Origin: Pseudoflavonifractor phocaeensis
GTDB lineage: Bacteria > Bacillota > Clostridia > Oscillospirales > Oscillospiraceae
Reading direction: 5' to 3'
DNA length: 34,986 nt
Assembly (NCBI RefSeq): GCF_016901955.1
Contig: NZ_JACJLC010000026.1
Coordinates: forward strand, 1 to 34,986
In this document: in pieces, positions 15,528-22,766 of the stretch
Position numbering within the stretch: position 1 is the first letter of the stretch
How the letters are laid out: each line of letters begins with the position of its first letter
Program-made: the position numbers and the translations under genes
Notes under the pieces: generated by a model
Seen by the model: the letters and a program-made list of their open reading frames with translations, nothing else
The model's database searches: none
What the model was told of the DNA's origin: nothing

Positions 15528-17312
15528 ATGAAAAAACGGACGTTGGAACACATGTTGGCTCTGGTACTCTGCCTGTGCCTGCTGCTTCCGGGAGGAGCAG
15601 CCGCCGCCAGTCGACAGACCTCCCCGGCGGCGGCCTATCAGTCCGGAACCGTAATGGAGATCGCCACGGCCGAGGATCTGAAACTCTTTGCCCAACAGGT
15701 GGCGGTGGACCGGGGGACAGACGGTAAGCTGGTGGCCGATATCGACCTGACCATGGAAGGTGTCTGGAACCCCATGGGTGGAAGCTGGGATTCGGACGGC
15801 TACAGCGGTACCTTTGACGGCAACGGCCATACCATCACCGGCCTTCATGGCGGCAGCCTGTTTAATACCATCTCCGGGGAAGGGAGCGTCCGGGACCTGA
15901 CCCTGGCGGAGGTGAATGTTACCGGTTCGGCGCCCCTGGCCAGGCTGTCCTTCGGCACGGTGGAAAACTGCCATACGGAAGGTCGGCTGCGGGCGATCGA
16001 CATCATGTATATCGGGGGCCTGGTGGCCCGGGTGGAAGAGGGAGCTGTGCTCAACTCCAGCGCCACAGTGGACATCACCGCCGAGTGTACTGAGTACGGT
16101 GCGGAGAACTTTGGCTACTATGAGGTCGGCGGTGTGGCGGGCTACCTGGGGGGGCGTATGGACGGCTGCACCTATACCGGCGACATTACGGCCACCGGTC
16201 TGGTGCCCGGCTGCGGGATCATCATGGGAGGCGTTGTGGGCTTTTTGAGCTTCAACGAGACCGAGCTGCGCAACAGCGGCAGCCGGGGCACCATCACGGT
16301 GGCCGTCCAGCCCTCCGCACTGAAGGAGCCCGGGCAGATCAGCGTGGGAGGCGTCTGCGGCTCGGTGAACAGCTCCGTCAAGGTGCGCAACTGCTACCAC
16401 ATAGGCGACATCTCGGTATCCATGCCCGACGACCAGGTCAGCGCGGGAGGAATCGACGGGGATTACCTGCCCGGCTACTTCTACAGCAACAAATATGAAA
16501 ACTGCTGGACCACCGGGAGGGTATCCATTCAGTCCTCCGGCCCTCAGGCTACCTTTTCCCAGCGGGAGGACCTGTCCCTCTACTTCGTGGGGGAGGGGGC
16601 CGAAGTGGGGTCTCAGACGGGGCAGCGGCTCACCCAGGCCAGTCTGACCGACGGCACCCTGCTGCGTCGGCTCAATGACTATGTGGCCGCCCAGGGCGGA
16701 GATGAGCTGTTCCTGTGGGTACAGACCGCCCAGGGCCCTGTTCCCCAGGGAATAGCCTACTGGTCCGCTTTTTCCGACGTAGCGCAGTCCGACTACTTCT
16801 TCCAGAGCGTCATCTGGGCGGTGGCCCAGGGGGTGACCACCGGAACTTCCTCCACCACCTTCAGCCCGGACCGGAAGTGCAGCCAGGCCGAGATCCTGAC
16901 CTTTCTCTGGCGGGCCGCCGGCAAGCCGGAGCCCTTGGGCAGCGGGAACCCCTTTACCAACCCGGTCATTACCCCAGAGCAATATTATTACGAGCCCCTG
17001 CGCTGGGCCTACTACAGCTACATGACGGGAGATCCGGGGATGGATCCCAACCAGCCCTGTACCCGTCTGGAGGCGGTCTATTATATCTGGTGCGTGGCGG
17101 GCTGTCCTGAGGGGAGCGTTACAACATCCTTTACCGACGTGGATGATTTCTTCTTGGCGCAGGCGGTCTCCTGGGCGGTAGACGCGGGGGTGACCACCGG
17201 CACCTCTTCAACCACCTTCTCCCCCTATAAGGTCTGTTCCAGGGGGGAAATCGTTACCTTCCTGTACCGCTATTTCTCCCAGCTGCCGGAGGATGATCCT
17301 CTTTTTTGGTGA
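15528..17312 (+). CDS. Secreted SLH-domain protein with GLUG-type repeats
   Basis: A 594-aa surface protein. The signal peptide (1 to about 27) has a long Leu/Cys-rich core ending GGAAAA. Residues about 80-330 form short beta-repeats of the GLUG/right-handed-helix kind (for example YSGTFDGNGHTITGL, GGLVARVEEGAVLNSSA, GGVAGYLGG, GGVCGSVNSS). Three SLH modules follow at about 414-468, 475-527 and 535-590; SLH domains bind pyruvylated secondary wall polymer. The first and third share an identical GVTTGTSSTTFSP, so a module was duplicated; the middle one is divergent. ATG 15528 follows GGAAGGG; an upstream GTG is less likely. A cell-wall attached adhesin or glycan-binding role is inference. Confidence 0.88.
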   Translation: MKKRTLEHMLALVLCLCLLLPGGAAAASRQTSPAAAYQSGTVMEIATAEDLKLFAQQVAVDRGTDGKLVADIDLTMEGVWNPMGGSWDSDGYSGTFDGNGHTITGLHGGSLFNTISGEGSVRDLTLAEVNVTGSAPLARLSFGTVENCHTEGRLRAIDIMYIGGLVARVEEGAVLNSSATVDITAECTEYGAENFGYYEVGGVAGYLGGRMDGCTYTGDITATGLVPGCGIIMGGVVGFLSFNETELRNSGSRGTITVAVQPSALKEPGQISVGGVCGSVNSSVKVRNCYHIGDISVSMPDDQVSAGGIDGDYLPGYFYSNKYENCWTTGRVSIQSSGPQATFSQREDLSLYFVGEGAEVGSQTGQRLTQASLTDGTLLRRLNDYVAAQGGDELFLWVQTAQGPVPQGIAYWSAFSDVAQSDYFFQSVIWAVAQGVTTGTSSTTFSPDRKCSQAEILTFLWRAAGKPEPLGSGNPFTNPVITPEQYYYEPLRWAYYSYMTGDPGMDPNQPCTRLEAVYYIWCVAGCPEGSVTTSFTDVDDFFLAQAVSWAVDAGVTTGTSSTTFSPYKVCSRGEIVTFLYRYFSQLPEDDPLFW

Positions 17313-17329
17313 GGAAGTCCCCGGAGAAC

Positions 17330-17361
17330 TTGACACACAATTCCTATCGTGATAGTATAAT
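17330..17361 (+). promoter_or_regulatory. Promoter of the cysE-cysS T-box operon
   Basis: TTGACA (17330-17335) is followed either by TAGTAT at 17-nt spacing (17353-17358) or by TATAAT at 20-nt spacing (17356-17361). One of these is the -10 box. Confidence 0.75.
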
Positions 17362-17367
17362 GTTCCA

Positions 17368-17599
17368 TAGGTGAATATCGCGTGGATCGGAAAGAGTACC
17401 CAGCGAGTACCCGCCAGAGAGGGAGCGTCACCGGCTGAGAGCGCGCCCAGGGGGTAACTGGAGAACGTGCGTCCGGGAGCGAGGGGGATGTGGACGCCCC
17501 CCGGCTGGCCTCGTCATCGGCCATTGAGTGAGAAATGAGAGTGGAACCGCGAGCTGATCGCCTCTTATGCCCCCTGGGCATAAGAGGCGTTTTTCTTTT
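17368..17599 (+). promoter_or_regulatory. T-box riboswitch leader, cysteine type
   Basis: A tRNA-sensing leader. The T-box sequence AGAGTGGAACCGCG is at 17538-17551. The Stem I elements GGAAAGAGTA (about 17389) and CAGAGAGGGAG (about 17413) precede it. The likely specifier codon is TGC (Cys) at 17468-17470, in GAACGTGCGTCC. The T-box bulge TGGA would pair with a tRNA end UCCA; bacterial tRNA-Cys has discriminator U, which agrees. Uncharged tRNA-Cys should stabilise the antiterminator and allow cysE-cysS expression when cysteine is scarce. Confidence 0.9.
17559..17599 (+). terminator. T-box terminator hairpin
   Basis: A 14-bp perfect stem, 17559-17572 with 17576-17589, loop CCT, followed by TTTTTCTTTT. 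It is the off-state structure of the leader and competes with the T-box antiterminator. Confidence 0.93.
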
Positions 17600-17606
17600 G
17601 GAGGTG

Positions 17607-18263
17607 TTGACCCTGACCAGACTTGGCGAGACTTTGCGGGCCTACCAGGCCCGGGACCCGGCGGCCCGGAGCCGCCTGGAGATCTTTTTGCTTTACCCCG
17701 GCGTACACGCCATCATTTACCACCGGGCGGCCCATTTCCTCTACCGGCACAAGCTGAAATTCCTGGCCCGGTTCGTCAGCCAGTGGAGCCGGTTCTGGAC
17801 CGGCATCGAGATCCACCCCGGGGCCAAGATAGGCCGGCGGTTTGTCATCGACCACGGCATGGGCATCGTCATCGGCGAGACCGCCGAGATCGGGGACGAC
17901 TGCCTGATCTACCACGGGGTGACTCTGGGAGGCACCGGCAAGGACCACGGCAAGCGCCACCCCACCCTGGGCAACAACGTGATGGTGTCCACCGGGGCCA
18001 AGGTGCTGGGTCCCTTCAAGGTGGGGGACAACTCCCGCATCGCCGCTAACGCGGTGGTGCTCACCGAGATCCCCCCCAACGCCACCGCCGTGGGCGTGCC
18101 CGCCCGGGTGGTGCGCATCGCCGGGGAGAAGGTGGATTACGCCTCCTCGGTGGATCAGATCCACGTCACCGACCCGGTGCAGAAAGAATTGCAGGCCATC
18201 AGCTCCCGCCTGGAGTGGCTGGAGCAGCTGATGGATGAACAGGCCAGAAGCCAAAATCAATAA
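17607..18263 (+). CDS. cysE: Serine O-acetyltransferase
   Basis: A 218-aa hexapeptide-repeat acyltransferase that makes O-acetylserine from serine and acetyl-CoA, the first step of cysteine synthesis. The N-terminal helical part holds RDPAARSRLEIFLLYPGVHA. The left-handed beta-helix starts near IEIHPGAKIG and contains the catalytic-loop segment IDHGMGIVIGET and GVTLGGTGKDHGKRHP. There is no ATG at the start. GGAGGTG (17600-17606) abuts TTG 17607. CTG 17613 has better spacing and better matches the usual N-terminus (MxxRLxET), so the true start may be CTG. The first in-frame ATG upstream lies inside the T-box and is excluded. cysS follows 13 bp downstream. Confidence 0.92.
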   Translation: MTLTRLGETLRAYQARDPAARSRLEIFLLYPGVHAIIYHRAAHFLYRHKLKFLARFVSQWSRFWTGIEIHPGAKIGRRFVIDHGMGIVIGETAEIGDDCLIYHGVTLGGTGKDHGKRHPTLGNNVMVSTGAKVLGPFKVGDNSRIAANAVVLTEIPPNATAVGVPARVVRIAGEKVDYASSVDQIHVTDPVQKELQAISSRLEWLEQLMDEQARSQNQ

Positions 18264-18276
18264 GGAGCGACAGAGC

Positions 18277-19689
18277 ATGAAACTGTATAATTCCGCCACC
18301 CACACCAAAGAGGAGTTCGTGCCCCATACCCCCGGCAAGGTAGAGATGTATACCTGCGGCCCCACGGTGTACCACTTTGCCCACATCGGCAACCTGCGCA
18401 GCTATATCATGGAGGATGTGCTGGAGAAGTACCTCCGCTATGAGGGCTATCAGGTGAACCGGGTGATGAATATCACCGACGTGGGCCACCTGGCCTCCGA
18501 CGCCGACACCGGCGAGGATAAGATGGTCAAGGGGGCCAAGCGGGAGCACAAGAGCGTCATGGAGATCGCCCAGTTCTACACCGACGCCTTTTTTGCCGAC
18601 TGCCAAAAGCTGAACATCAAGTATCCCGACGCGGTGCAGCCCGCCACCGGCATGATTGACGACTATATCAAGGTCATCACCAGGCTGCTGGACACCGGCT
18701 ATGCCTATCTGGCCGGGGGCAATGTGTACTTTGACACCTCCAGGCTGGGCAAGTACTATGTGTTCAACGACCATGACGAGGAGGACCTGGCGGTGGGCGT
18801 CCGGGAGGGCGTGGAGGAGGACACCAACAAGCGCAACAAGAACGACTTTGTGCTGTGGTTCACCAAGTCCAAGTTTGAGGACCAGGCCCTGAAGTGGGAC
18901 TCCCCCTGGGGAGTGGGCTATCCCGGCTGGCACATCGAGTGCTCCTGCATCTCCATGAAGTACAACGGGGAGTACCTGGACCTCCACTGCGGCGGCATCG
19001 ACAACGCCTTCCCCCACCACACCAACGAGATCGCCCAGTCCGAGTCCTACCTGGGCCATCCCTGGTGCAAGTACTGGATGCACGTCCACCACCTGAACAC
19101 CAACTCCGGCAAGATGAGCAAGTCCAAGGGGGAGTTCCTCACCGTCTCCCTGCTGGAGGAGAAAGGGTACGATCCCCTGATCTACCGGTTCTTCTGCCTC
19201 CAGTCCCACTACCGCAAGGGCCTGGTGTTTACCTGGGAGAACCTGGACAACGCGAAAGCGGCCTACGACAAGCTGGTGGCCCGGGTGGCCGCCCTGTCCG
19301 ACGACCCCGCCCCGGTGGACGAGGAGGCCGCCGCCCGGTACAAGGCCGCCTTCATCGAGGCGGTGGGCAACGACCTGAACACCTCCCTGGGCATCACCGC
19401 CCTGTACGACGTGCTCAAGGCCGACGTGAACGACGCCACCAAGCGGGCGGTCATCGGCAGCTTTGACACCGTGCTGGGCCTGAGCCTGCTGGAGAAGGCC
19501 GCCGCCCTCCGGGAGAAGGCCGCCGCCCCGGTGGAGGGGGCCGAGGAGATCGAGTCCCTCATCGCCAGGCGCCTGGAAGCCAAGCGCGCCAAGGACTGGG
19601 CCACCGCCGACGCCATCCGGGACCAGCTCAGGGAGATGGGCGTGGAGATCAAGGACAGCAAGGAAGGGACCACCTGGACCCGTGTATAA
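18277..19689 (+). CDS. cysS: Cysteinyl-tRNA synthetase
   Basis: A 470-aa class I synthetase charging tRNA-Cys. The N-terminal CGPTVY (C27, zinc ligand) leads to HIGN at 36-39. Further zinc-site residues lie in HIECSCISMKY and the HHTNEIAQSE segment. KMSKS is at 279-283 (GKMSKSKG). The C-terminal helical DALR-like/anticodon region is present, and length is normal. ATG 18277 follows AAGGAGCG. It shares the Cys T-box with cysE, so cysteine supply and its charging enzyme respond to the same uncharged tRNA. Codon use is very GC-biased, even more than in its neighbours. Confidence 0.97.
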   Translation: MKLYNSATHTKEEFVPHTPGKVEMYTCGPTVYHFAHIGNLRSYIMEDVLEKYLRYEGYQVNRVMNITDVGHLASDADTGEDKMVKGAKREHKSVMEIAQFYTDAFFADCQKLNIKYPDAVQPATGMIDDYIKVITRLLDTGYAYLAGGNVYFDTSRLGKYYVFNDHDEEDLAVGVREGVEEDTNKRNKNDFVLWFTKSKFEDQALKWDSPWGVGYPGWHIECSCISMKYNGEYLDLHCGGIDNAFPHHTNEIAQSESYLGHPWCKYWMHVHHLNTNSGKMSKSKGEFLTVSLLEEKGYDPLIYRFFCLQSHYRKGLVFTWENLDNAKAAYDKLVARVAALSDDPAPVDEEAAARYKAAFIEAVGNDLNTSLGITALYDVLKADVNDATKRAVIGSFDTVLGLSLLEKAAALREKAAAPVEGAEEIESLIARRLEAKRAKDWATADAIRDQLREMGVEIKDSKEGTTWTRV

Positions 19690-19696
19690 ACAGACA

Positions 19697-19828
19697 AAAG
19701 GGACTGTTGCAAAATAGAATCAAGCTGTCATTCTGAGCCCCAAAGGGGCGAAGAATCTTTCTGCGGCGGACAACTCCGCCGGAAAGATCCTTCGCTGACG
19801 CTCAGGATGACAAAAAGGGGCTGTTGCG
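19697..19828. repeat. Direct repeat flanking the palindromic element
   Basis: AAAGGGACTGTTGCA (19697-19711) and AAAGGGGCTGTTGCG (19814-19828) match at 13 of 15 positions and bracket the palindrome at 19726-19812. The right copy is the 5' arm of the terminator hairpin. The left copy could pair with the same 3' arm, giving two alternative hairpins. Confidence 0.7.
19726..19812. repeat. 87-bp palindromic dispersed-type repeat (MITE/REP-like)
   Basis: The ends TGTCATTCTGAGC (19726-19738) and GCTCAGGATGACA (19800-19812) are inverted copies with one mismatch. Inside are nested inverted blocks GCGAAGAATCTTTC / GAAAGATCCTTCGC and CGGCGGA / TCCGCCG. The TGTCATTCTGAGC...GAAGAATC pattern is, from general knowledge, a family of short repeats found dispersed in many bacterial genomes. 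There is no coding capacity. Confidence 0.8.
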
Positions 19829-19845
19829 GATTGCAACAGCCCCTT
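19815..19845. terminator. Bidirectional terminator between cysS and bcp
   Basis: A 13-bp stem AAGGGGCTGTTGC (19815-19827) with 19833-19845, loop GGATT. On the minus strand it runs into TTTTTG, so it serves bcp best; cysS transcripts also end here or in the palindrome. Confidence 0.85.
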
Positions 19846-19865
19846 CTCATAGCAATTTGGCAGGT

Positions 19866-20324
19866 TCAGCCCTTCAAATAGGCCAGCACGTCGGCGGCAT
19901 TGGCGTCCGGCTTCACCTTGGGCATCACCTTTTCGATGACCCCGTCGGGGCCGATGATGAAGGTGGAGCGCACCACCCCCATGGACACCTTGCCGTAGTT
20001 TTTCTTCTCCTGCCAAACCCCATAGGCCTGGATGGCGGACAGCTCCGGGTCGGACAGCAGCAGGAAGGGCAGCTCATATTTCTGGGCAAACTTCTGGTGG
20101 GAGGCCACCGAGTCCTTGCTGATGCCGATGACCACCGTGTCCAGGTCGTTGAACTCCTGGTAGGCGGCGGCGTAGGCGTTGGCCTGGCGGGTGCAGCCGG
20201 GGGTGTTGTCCCGGGGATAGAAGTAGACCACCACCCGCTTGCCCAAAAAACTAGACAGGGTAACAGGGTTGCCCTCCTTGTCAGGCAGGGTAAAATCAGG
20301 GGCTTTGGTTCCGGCTTCCAGCAT
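19866..20324 (-). CDS. bcp: Thiol peroxidase, Bcp/PrxQ-type peroxiredoxin (one-Cys form)
   Basis: A 152-aa peroxiredoxin of the Bcp/PrxQ group that reduces hydrogen peroxide and organic peroxides. The active-site motif is YPRDNTPGCTRQA with peroxidatic C44; P42 and T41 of the PxxxT/SxxC motif are in place. In E. coli Bcp a resolving Cys lies five residues later; here that position is Asn49, and no other Cys exists in the protein. It must therefore rely on an external thiol. ATG 20324 follows AAAGGAGG inside the end of yaaA. Only 1 bp separates the two genes, so the pair is one operon aimed at peroxide stress. Confidence 0.93.
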   Translation of the reverse strand: MLEAGTKAPDFTLPDKEGNPVTLSSFLGKRVVVYFYPRDNTPGCTRQANAYAAAYQEFNDLDTVVIGISKDSVASHQKFAQKYELPFLLLSDPELSAIQAYGVWQEKKNYGKVSMGVVRSTFIIGPDGVIEKVMPKVKPDANAADVLAYLKG

Positions 20325-20325
20325 G

Positions 20326-21075
20326 TCAGGAATCCTCCTTTAAAAATACGTAGTGCTCCGGGGTGGAGCGCTGGGGATCAAAGCGGTAGCCCAGGTCGGC
20401 GAAGGCTTGCAGCTCCTCGGCTCCGGCCGCGTCATGCTCCGCCATCCAGCGGACCATCTGCCCCCGGGCCATTTTGCACATGGTGCCCTTCTCCACCACC
20501 TTGTCTCCAATCAGTTCCCCAAAGGTGCAGGTGAGGAAACGGACGGCAGGGGGAAGGTGGGGGGAGACCGCCCTGCTGTACTCCTTGGAGGCCAGGTTGA
20601 CCACCAGGCCGGTTTCGGTGGCCAGGGCGGCGGCCAGCCTGTCCCCCCAGAAGGCGTACAGGTCCTTATGGCCGTCCACGGAAAGAGAGGCGGCCATCTC
20701 CAGCCGGTAGGGAGTGACCCCGTCAAAGGGTCGCAGCAGGCCGTAGAACCCGGAGAGAATCCGCAGGTGTTCCTGAACGTACTCCAGCTGGTTCCGGCTG
20801 AACACCCCGGGGGCCATGTACTGGTACTGGATGCCCTGGTAGGACAGCAGGGCGGGGGTCAGGTCCCGTTCCAGCTCCATGTGGGCCAGCCGGTCCAGGT
20901 TGAGGGCGGTGATGGCGTCGTTGCACTTCCACAGCCGCTTCAGGCTGGGGCCGTCCATGGCTGTCAGGGCGACCAGCAGCCGCCGGGCTTCCGGCAGAAA
21001 GGCGGGCAGGGCCCGGACGGCAAAGCTGTCGGTGTCCACCCGCATCTTTTTGGCGGGGGAGATGATAACGCGCAC
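20326..21075 (-). CDS. yaaA: Peroxide stress protein YaaA (DUF328)
   Basis: A 249-aa YaaA/DUF328 protein. In E. coli YaaA is induced by peroxide, lowers free iron and so limits Fenton damage, and binds DNA. The family N-terminus VIISPAKKM and the YQGIQYQYM, FYGLLRPFDGVTPYRLEM and NLASKEYSRAV blocks are present. The start is GTG 21075, preceded by AAAGGAGG at ideal spacing. The next gene, bcp, is 1 bp away, and the common theme is peroxide defence. A -10 box (TATAAT, 21120-21115) lies about 40 nt upstream. No PerR box was recognised. Confidence 0.95.
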   Translation of the reverse strand: MRVIISPAKKMRVDTDSFAVRALPAFLPEARRLLVALTAMDGPSLKRLWKCNDAITALNLDRLAHMELERDLTPALLSYQGIQYQYMAPGVFSRNQLEYVQEHLRILSGFYGLLRPFDGVTPYRLEMAASLSVDGHKDLYAFWGDRLAAALATETGLVVNLASKEYSRAVSPHLPPAVRFLTCTFGELIGDKVVEKGTMCKMARGQMVRWMAEHDAAGAEELQAFADLGYRFDPQRSTPEHYVFLKEDS

Positions 21076-21114
21076 GGCCGGGCCTCCTTTCTCATCGTCT
21101 GTGGAATGGACACT

Positions 21115-21120
21115 ATTATA
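21115..21120 (-). promoter_or_regulatory. Minus-strand -10 box for yaaA-bcp
   Basis: TATAAT on the minus strand with no clear -35 hexamer at 17 nt (only TTTTTC). The weak -35 may mean an activator is needed. It is divergent from the infC promoter 36 bp away. Confidence 0.55.
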
Positions 21121-21156
21121 CCACAGGAATGCCCGAAGAAAAAGCGGTTTTTCCTC

Positions 21157-21185
21157 TTGACAGGGGGCGGCGGGTTTGCTATAAT
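21157..21185 (+). promoter_or_regulatory. Consensus sigma-A promoter of the infC operon
   Basis: A perfect TTGACA (21157-21162), 17-nt GC-rich spacer, TATAAT (21180-21185). Confidence 0.95.
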
Positions 21186-21191
21186 ACTACG

Positions 21192-21354
21192 GTACAACAA
21201 AGCAGGATGGTACCCCCTCCTCACCTCCAGCAGCAGCGAAGAGGTCAACATGGTCAGCGGCGCGCCGTGTGTTCGGCGCTGCTGTTCTGTTGTGGCGCGG
21301 GTACCGGACTGGTAACCGCGTTTTTGTATGCAATCGTATTGGAGGTGCTTTCGT
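21192..21354 (+). promoter_or_regulatory. infC-rpmI-rplT attenuator leader (L20-leader type)
   Basis: An untranslated leader of about 160 nt. It contains a GC-rich hairpin (CAGCGGCGCGCC with GGCGCTGCTG, about 21256-21284), then an intrinsic terminator 21296-21325 whose stem CGCGGGTACC / GGTAACCGCG has one mismatch and runs into TTTTT. An upstream GGATGGTACC (about 21206-21215) could compete for the GGTACC arm. In Bacillus, L20 represses this operon through such a leader; the same control is likely here. Confidence 0.75.
21296..21325 (+). terminator. Leader terminator of the infC operon
   Basis: The stem 21296-21305 / 21311-21320 with loop GGACT is followed by five T residues, 16 nt before the infC ribosome-binding site. 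Being inside the leader it works as an attenuator. Confidence 0.8.
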
Positions 21355-21888
21355 ATCAGCAAACAGGGTCATCAGATCAACGAAGAGATCCGCGACAAGG
21401 AGGTTCGGTTGGTCTCCGACAGCGGCGAGCAGCTGGGGATCATGTCCGCCCGGGAGGCGCTGGAGCGCGCCGTCGAGCAGAACCTGGACCTGGTGAAGAT
21501 CTCTCCCAACGCCGTTCCTCCGGTGTGCAAGCTCATGGACTACGGCAAGTACAAGTTCGAGCAGACCAAGCGGGAGAAAGAGGCGCGCAAGAACCAGCAT
21601 GTGGTGGAGATCAAGGAAGTCCGCATGTCGCCGGGCATTGACGTGAACGATTTCAACGTCAAGCTCCGCAACGCCCAGAAGTTCCTGGCCCAGGGCAATC
21701 GGGTGAAGGTCACCGTCCGCTTCCGCGGCCGCGAGATGGCCCACACCGACATCGGCAAGGGCCTGCTGCTCAAGTTTGCGGAACAGTGCAGCGAGGTGGC
21801 CGCGTTGGATAAGGACCCCAAGCTGGACGGACGGCACATGTCCATGTTCCTCTCCCCCAAGGTAGCCAAGGACAACAAAAAGTCCTGA
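21355..21888 (+). CDS. infC: Translation initiation factor IF-3 (AUC start)
   Basis: A 177-aa IF-3, which keeps 30S subunits free and proofreads start codon and initiator tRNA. The N-domain begins HQINEEIRDKEVRLVSDSG, the linker is rich in Lys/Glu (YKFEQTKREKEARKNQ), and the C-domain contains EIKEVRMSPGIDVNDF and VTVRFRGREMAH. No ATG, GTG or TTG fits the ribosome-binding site. GGAGGT (21341-21346) is 8 nt before ATC 21355, and an ATG at 21328 lies upstream of that RBS within the leader. infC genes are known for AUU/AUC/AUA starts, through which IF-3 represses its own translation. First gene of the infC-rpmI-rplT operon. Confidence 0.93.
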   Translation: MSKQGHQINEEIRDKEVRLVSDSGEQLGIMSAREALERAVEQNLDLVKISPNAVPPVCKLMDYGKYKFEQTKREKEARKNQHVVEIKEVRMSPGIDVNDFNVKLRNAQKFLAQGNRVKVTVRFRGREMAHTDIGKGLLLKFAEQCSEVAALDKDPKLDGRHMSMFLSPKVAKDNKKS

Positions 21889-21926
21889 CCCATTCCTGAA
21901 ATCCAAAGACAAAGGAGTTAACCACC

Positions 21927-22130
21927 ATGCCTAAACTGAAAACTCACTCCGGCGCCAAGAAGAGATTCAACCTGACCAAGTCCGGGAAGGTGAAGCGCGC
22001 CCACGCGTTCAAGTCTCACCTGCTCAACGGTCACGGCAAGGACACCAAGCGCAAGAGAGGCCTCCGTGCTGGCGCTTACGCGGACAAGACCAACGAGCCC
22101 GCCATCAAGCGCATGATCCCCTACAAATAA
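21927..22130 (+). CDS. rpmI: 50S ribosomal protein L35
   Basis: A 67-aa, very basic protein matching L35 throughout: MPKLKTHSGAKKRF, then HLLNGHGKDTKRKRGLR and a C-terminal IKRMIPYK. It is a late-assembling large-subunit protein. RBS AAAGGAG lies 11 nt before the ATG. It sits 38 bp after infC and 38 bp before rplT in the standard order, so all three share the attenuator leader. Confidence 0.98.
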   Translation: MPKLKTHSGAKKRFNLTKSGKVKRAHAFKSHLLNGHGKDTKRKRGLRAGAYADKTNEPAIKRMIPYK

Positions 22131-22168
22131 GATAACCTACTTTACCTTAATATAGGAGGCTTTTTACA

Positions 22169-22525
22169 ATGGCAAGAGTCAAAGGCGCGATGATGACGCG
22201 CAAGAGAAGAAATAAGATCCTGAAGCTGGCCAAGGGCTACTGGGGTGCCAAGAGCAAGCATTTCAAGATGGCCAACGAGCAGGTCATGAAGTCCCTGACC
22301 TATGCTTACACCGGCCGCCGGCTGAAGAAGCGTGACTTCCGCTCCCTGTGGATCACCCGCATCTCCGCCGCCTGCAAGATGAACGGCATGAACTACTCCA
22401 CCTTCATGAACGGCCTGAAGAAGGCTGGCGTGGAGATCAACCGCAAGATGCTGGCTGAGCTGGCCGTCAACGATAAGGCCGCTTTCACCGCCCTCACCGA
22501 GATGGCCAAGGCCCAGCTGGCCTGA
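22169..22525 (+). CDS. rplT: 50S ribosomal protein L20
   Basis: A 118-aa L20, an early 23S rRNA-binding assembly protein and the known autogenous repressor of this operon in Bacillus. It starts [19 protein letters not shown] and contains [20 protein letters not shown] and [20 protein letters not shown], with a basic N-terminal arm and globular C-domain. The ATG follows ATAGGAGG. A strong terminator lies 26 bp downstream, so the operon ends here. Confidence 0.98.
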   Translation: MARVKGAMMTRKRRNKILKLAKGYWGAKSKHFKMANEQVMKSLTYAYTGRRLKKRDFRSLWITRISAACKMNGMNYSTFMNGLKKAGVEINRKMLAELAVNDKAAFTALTEMAKAQLA

Positions 22526-22550
22526 GCCACGGCGGAAATAACCCAATTGG

Positions 22551-22588
22551 AAAACGAGGTCAAGTCCATTCGGACTTGACCTCGTTTT
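22551..22588 (+). terminator. Terminator of the infC-rpmI-rplT operon
   Basis: A 17-bp perfect stem, 22551-22567 with 22572-22588 (core ACGAGGTCAAGTCC), loop ATTC, ending in TTTTTT. Confidence 0.96.
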
Positions 22589-22596
22589 TTGTCGGT

Positions 22597-22766
22597 TCAG
22601 TGGTTGCCTTTGCCTGAGGCGCGCCGCCGCCACCGCCGGCGGCCTACCACCAGGATAGTGACGCCCAGAGCCACCAGGGCCGCGCCCACCACAATCTGGG
22701 CGATGATGGGTATCAGTAGCAGGGAAGTCATTTGCGGCAGGCCTGAATCTGTTCTCCTAATGTCAT
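22597..22766 (-). pseudogene. Remnant of an HTH (XRE)-type membrane regulator, or a two-peptide unit
   Basis: ATG 22766 follows AAGGAG at ideal spacing and reads MTLGEQIQACRK then stop. That is the usual opening of an XRE-family HTH protein, cut before the helix-turn-helix. The stop overlaps (ATGA) an ATG at 22731 that opens a 44-aa peptide: one hydrophobic helix (LLLIPIIAQIVVGAALVALG, continuing to TILVVG) and a basic tail RRRWRRR. This is the kind of membrane anchor seen at the C-terminus of some XRE regulators. The likeliest explanation is an internal deletion fusing the two ends out of frame. A real small membrane protein, alone or as a 58-aa form from ATG 22773, is possible. Confidence 0.5.

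Noticed and set aside
14865-16982. A 705-codon minus-strand open frame over pgsA and the SLH gene
   Set aside because: Composition is that of an antisense shadow of GC-rich genes (His/Gly/Gln rich), and the plus strand encodes recognisable PgsA and SLH proteins.
17535-17606. Longer N-terminus of CysE from ATG 17535
   Set aside because: It would translate the T-box antiterminator and terminator and adds residues not seen in the family.
21328-21354. ATG 21328 as the start of infC
   Set aside because: It lies before the ribosome-binding site and directly behind the leader terminator; the extra residues MQSYWRCFR are not IF-3-like.
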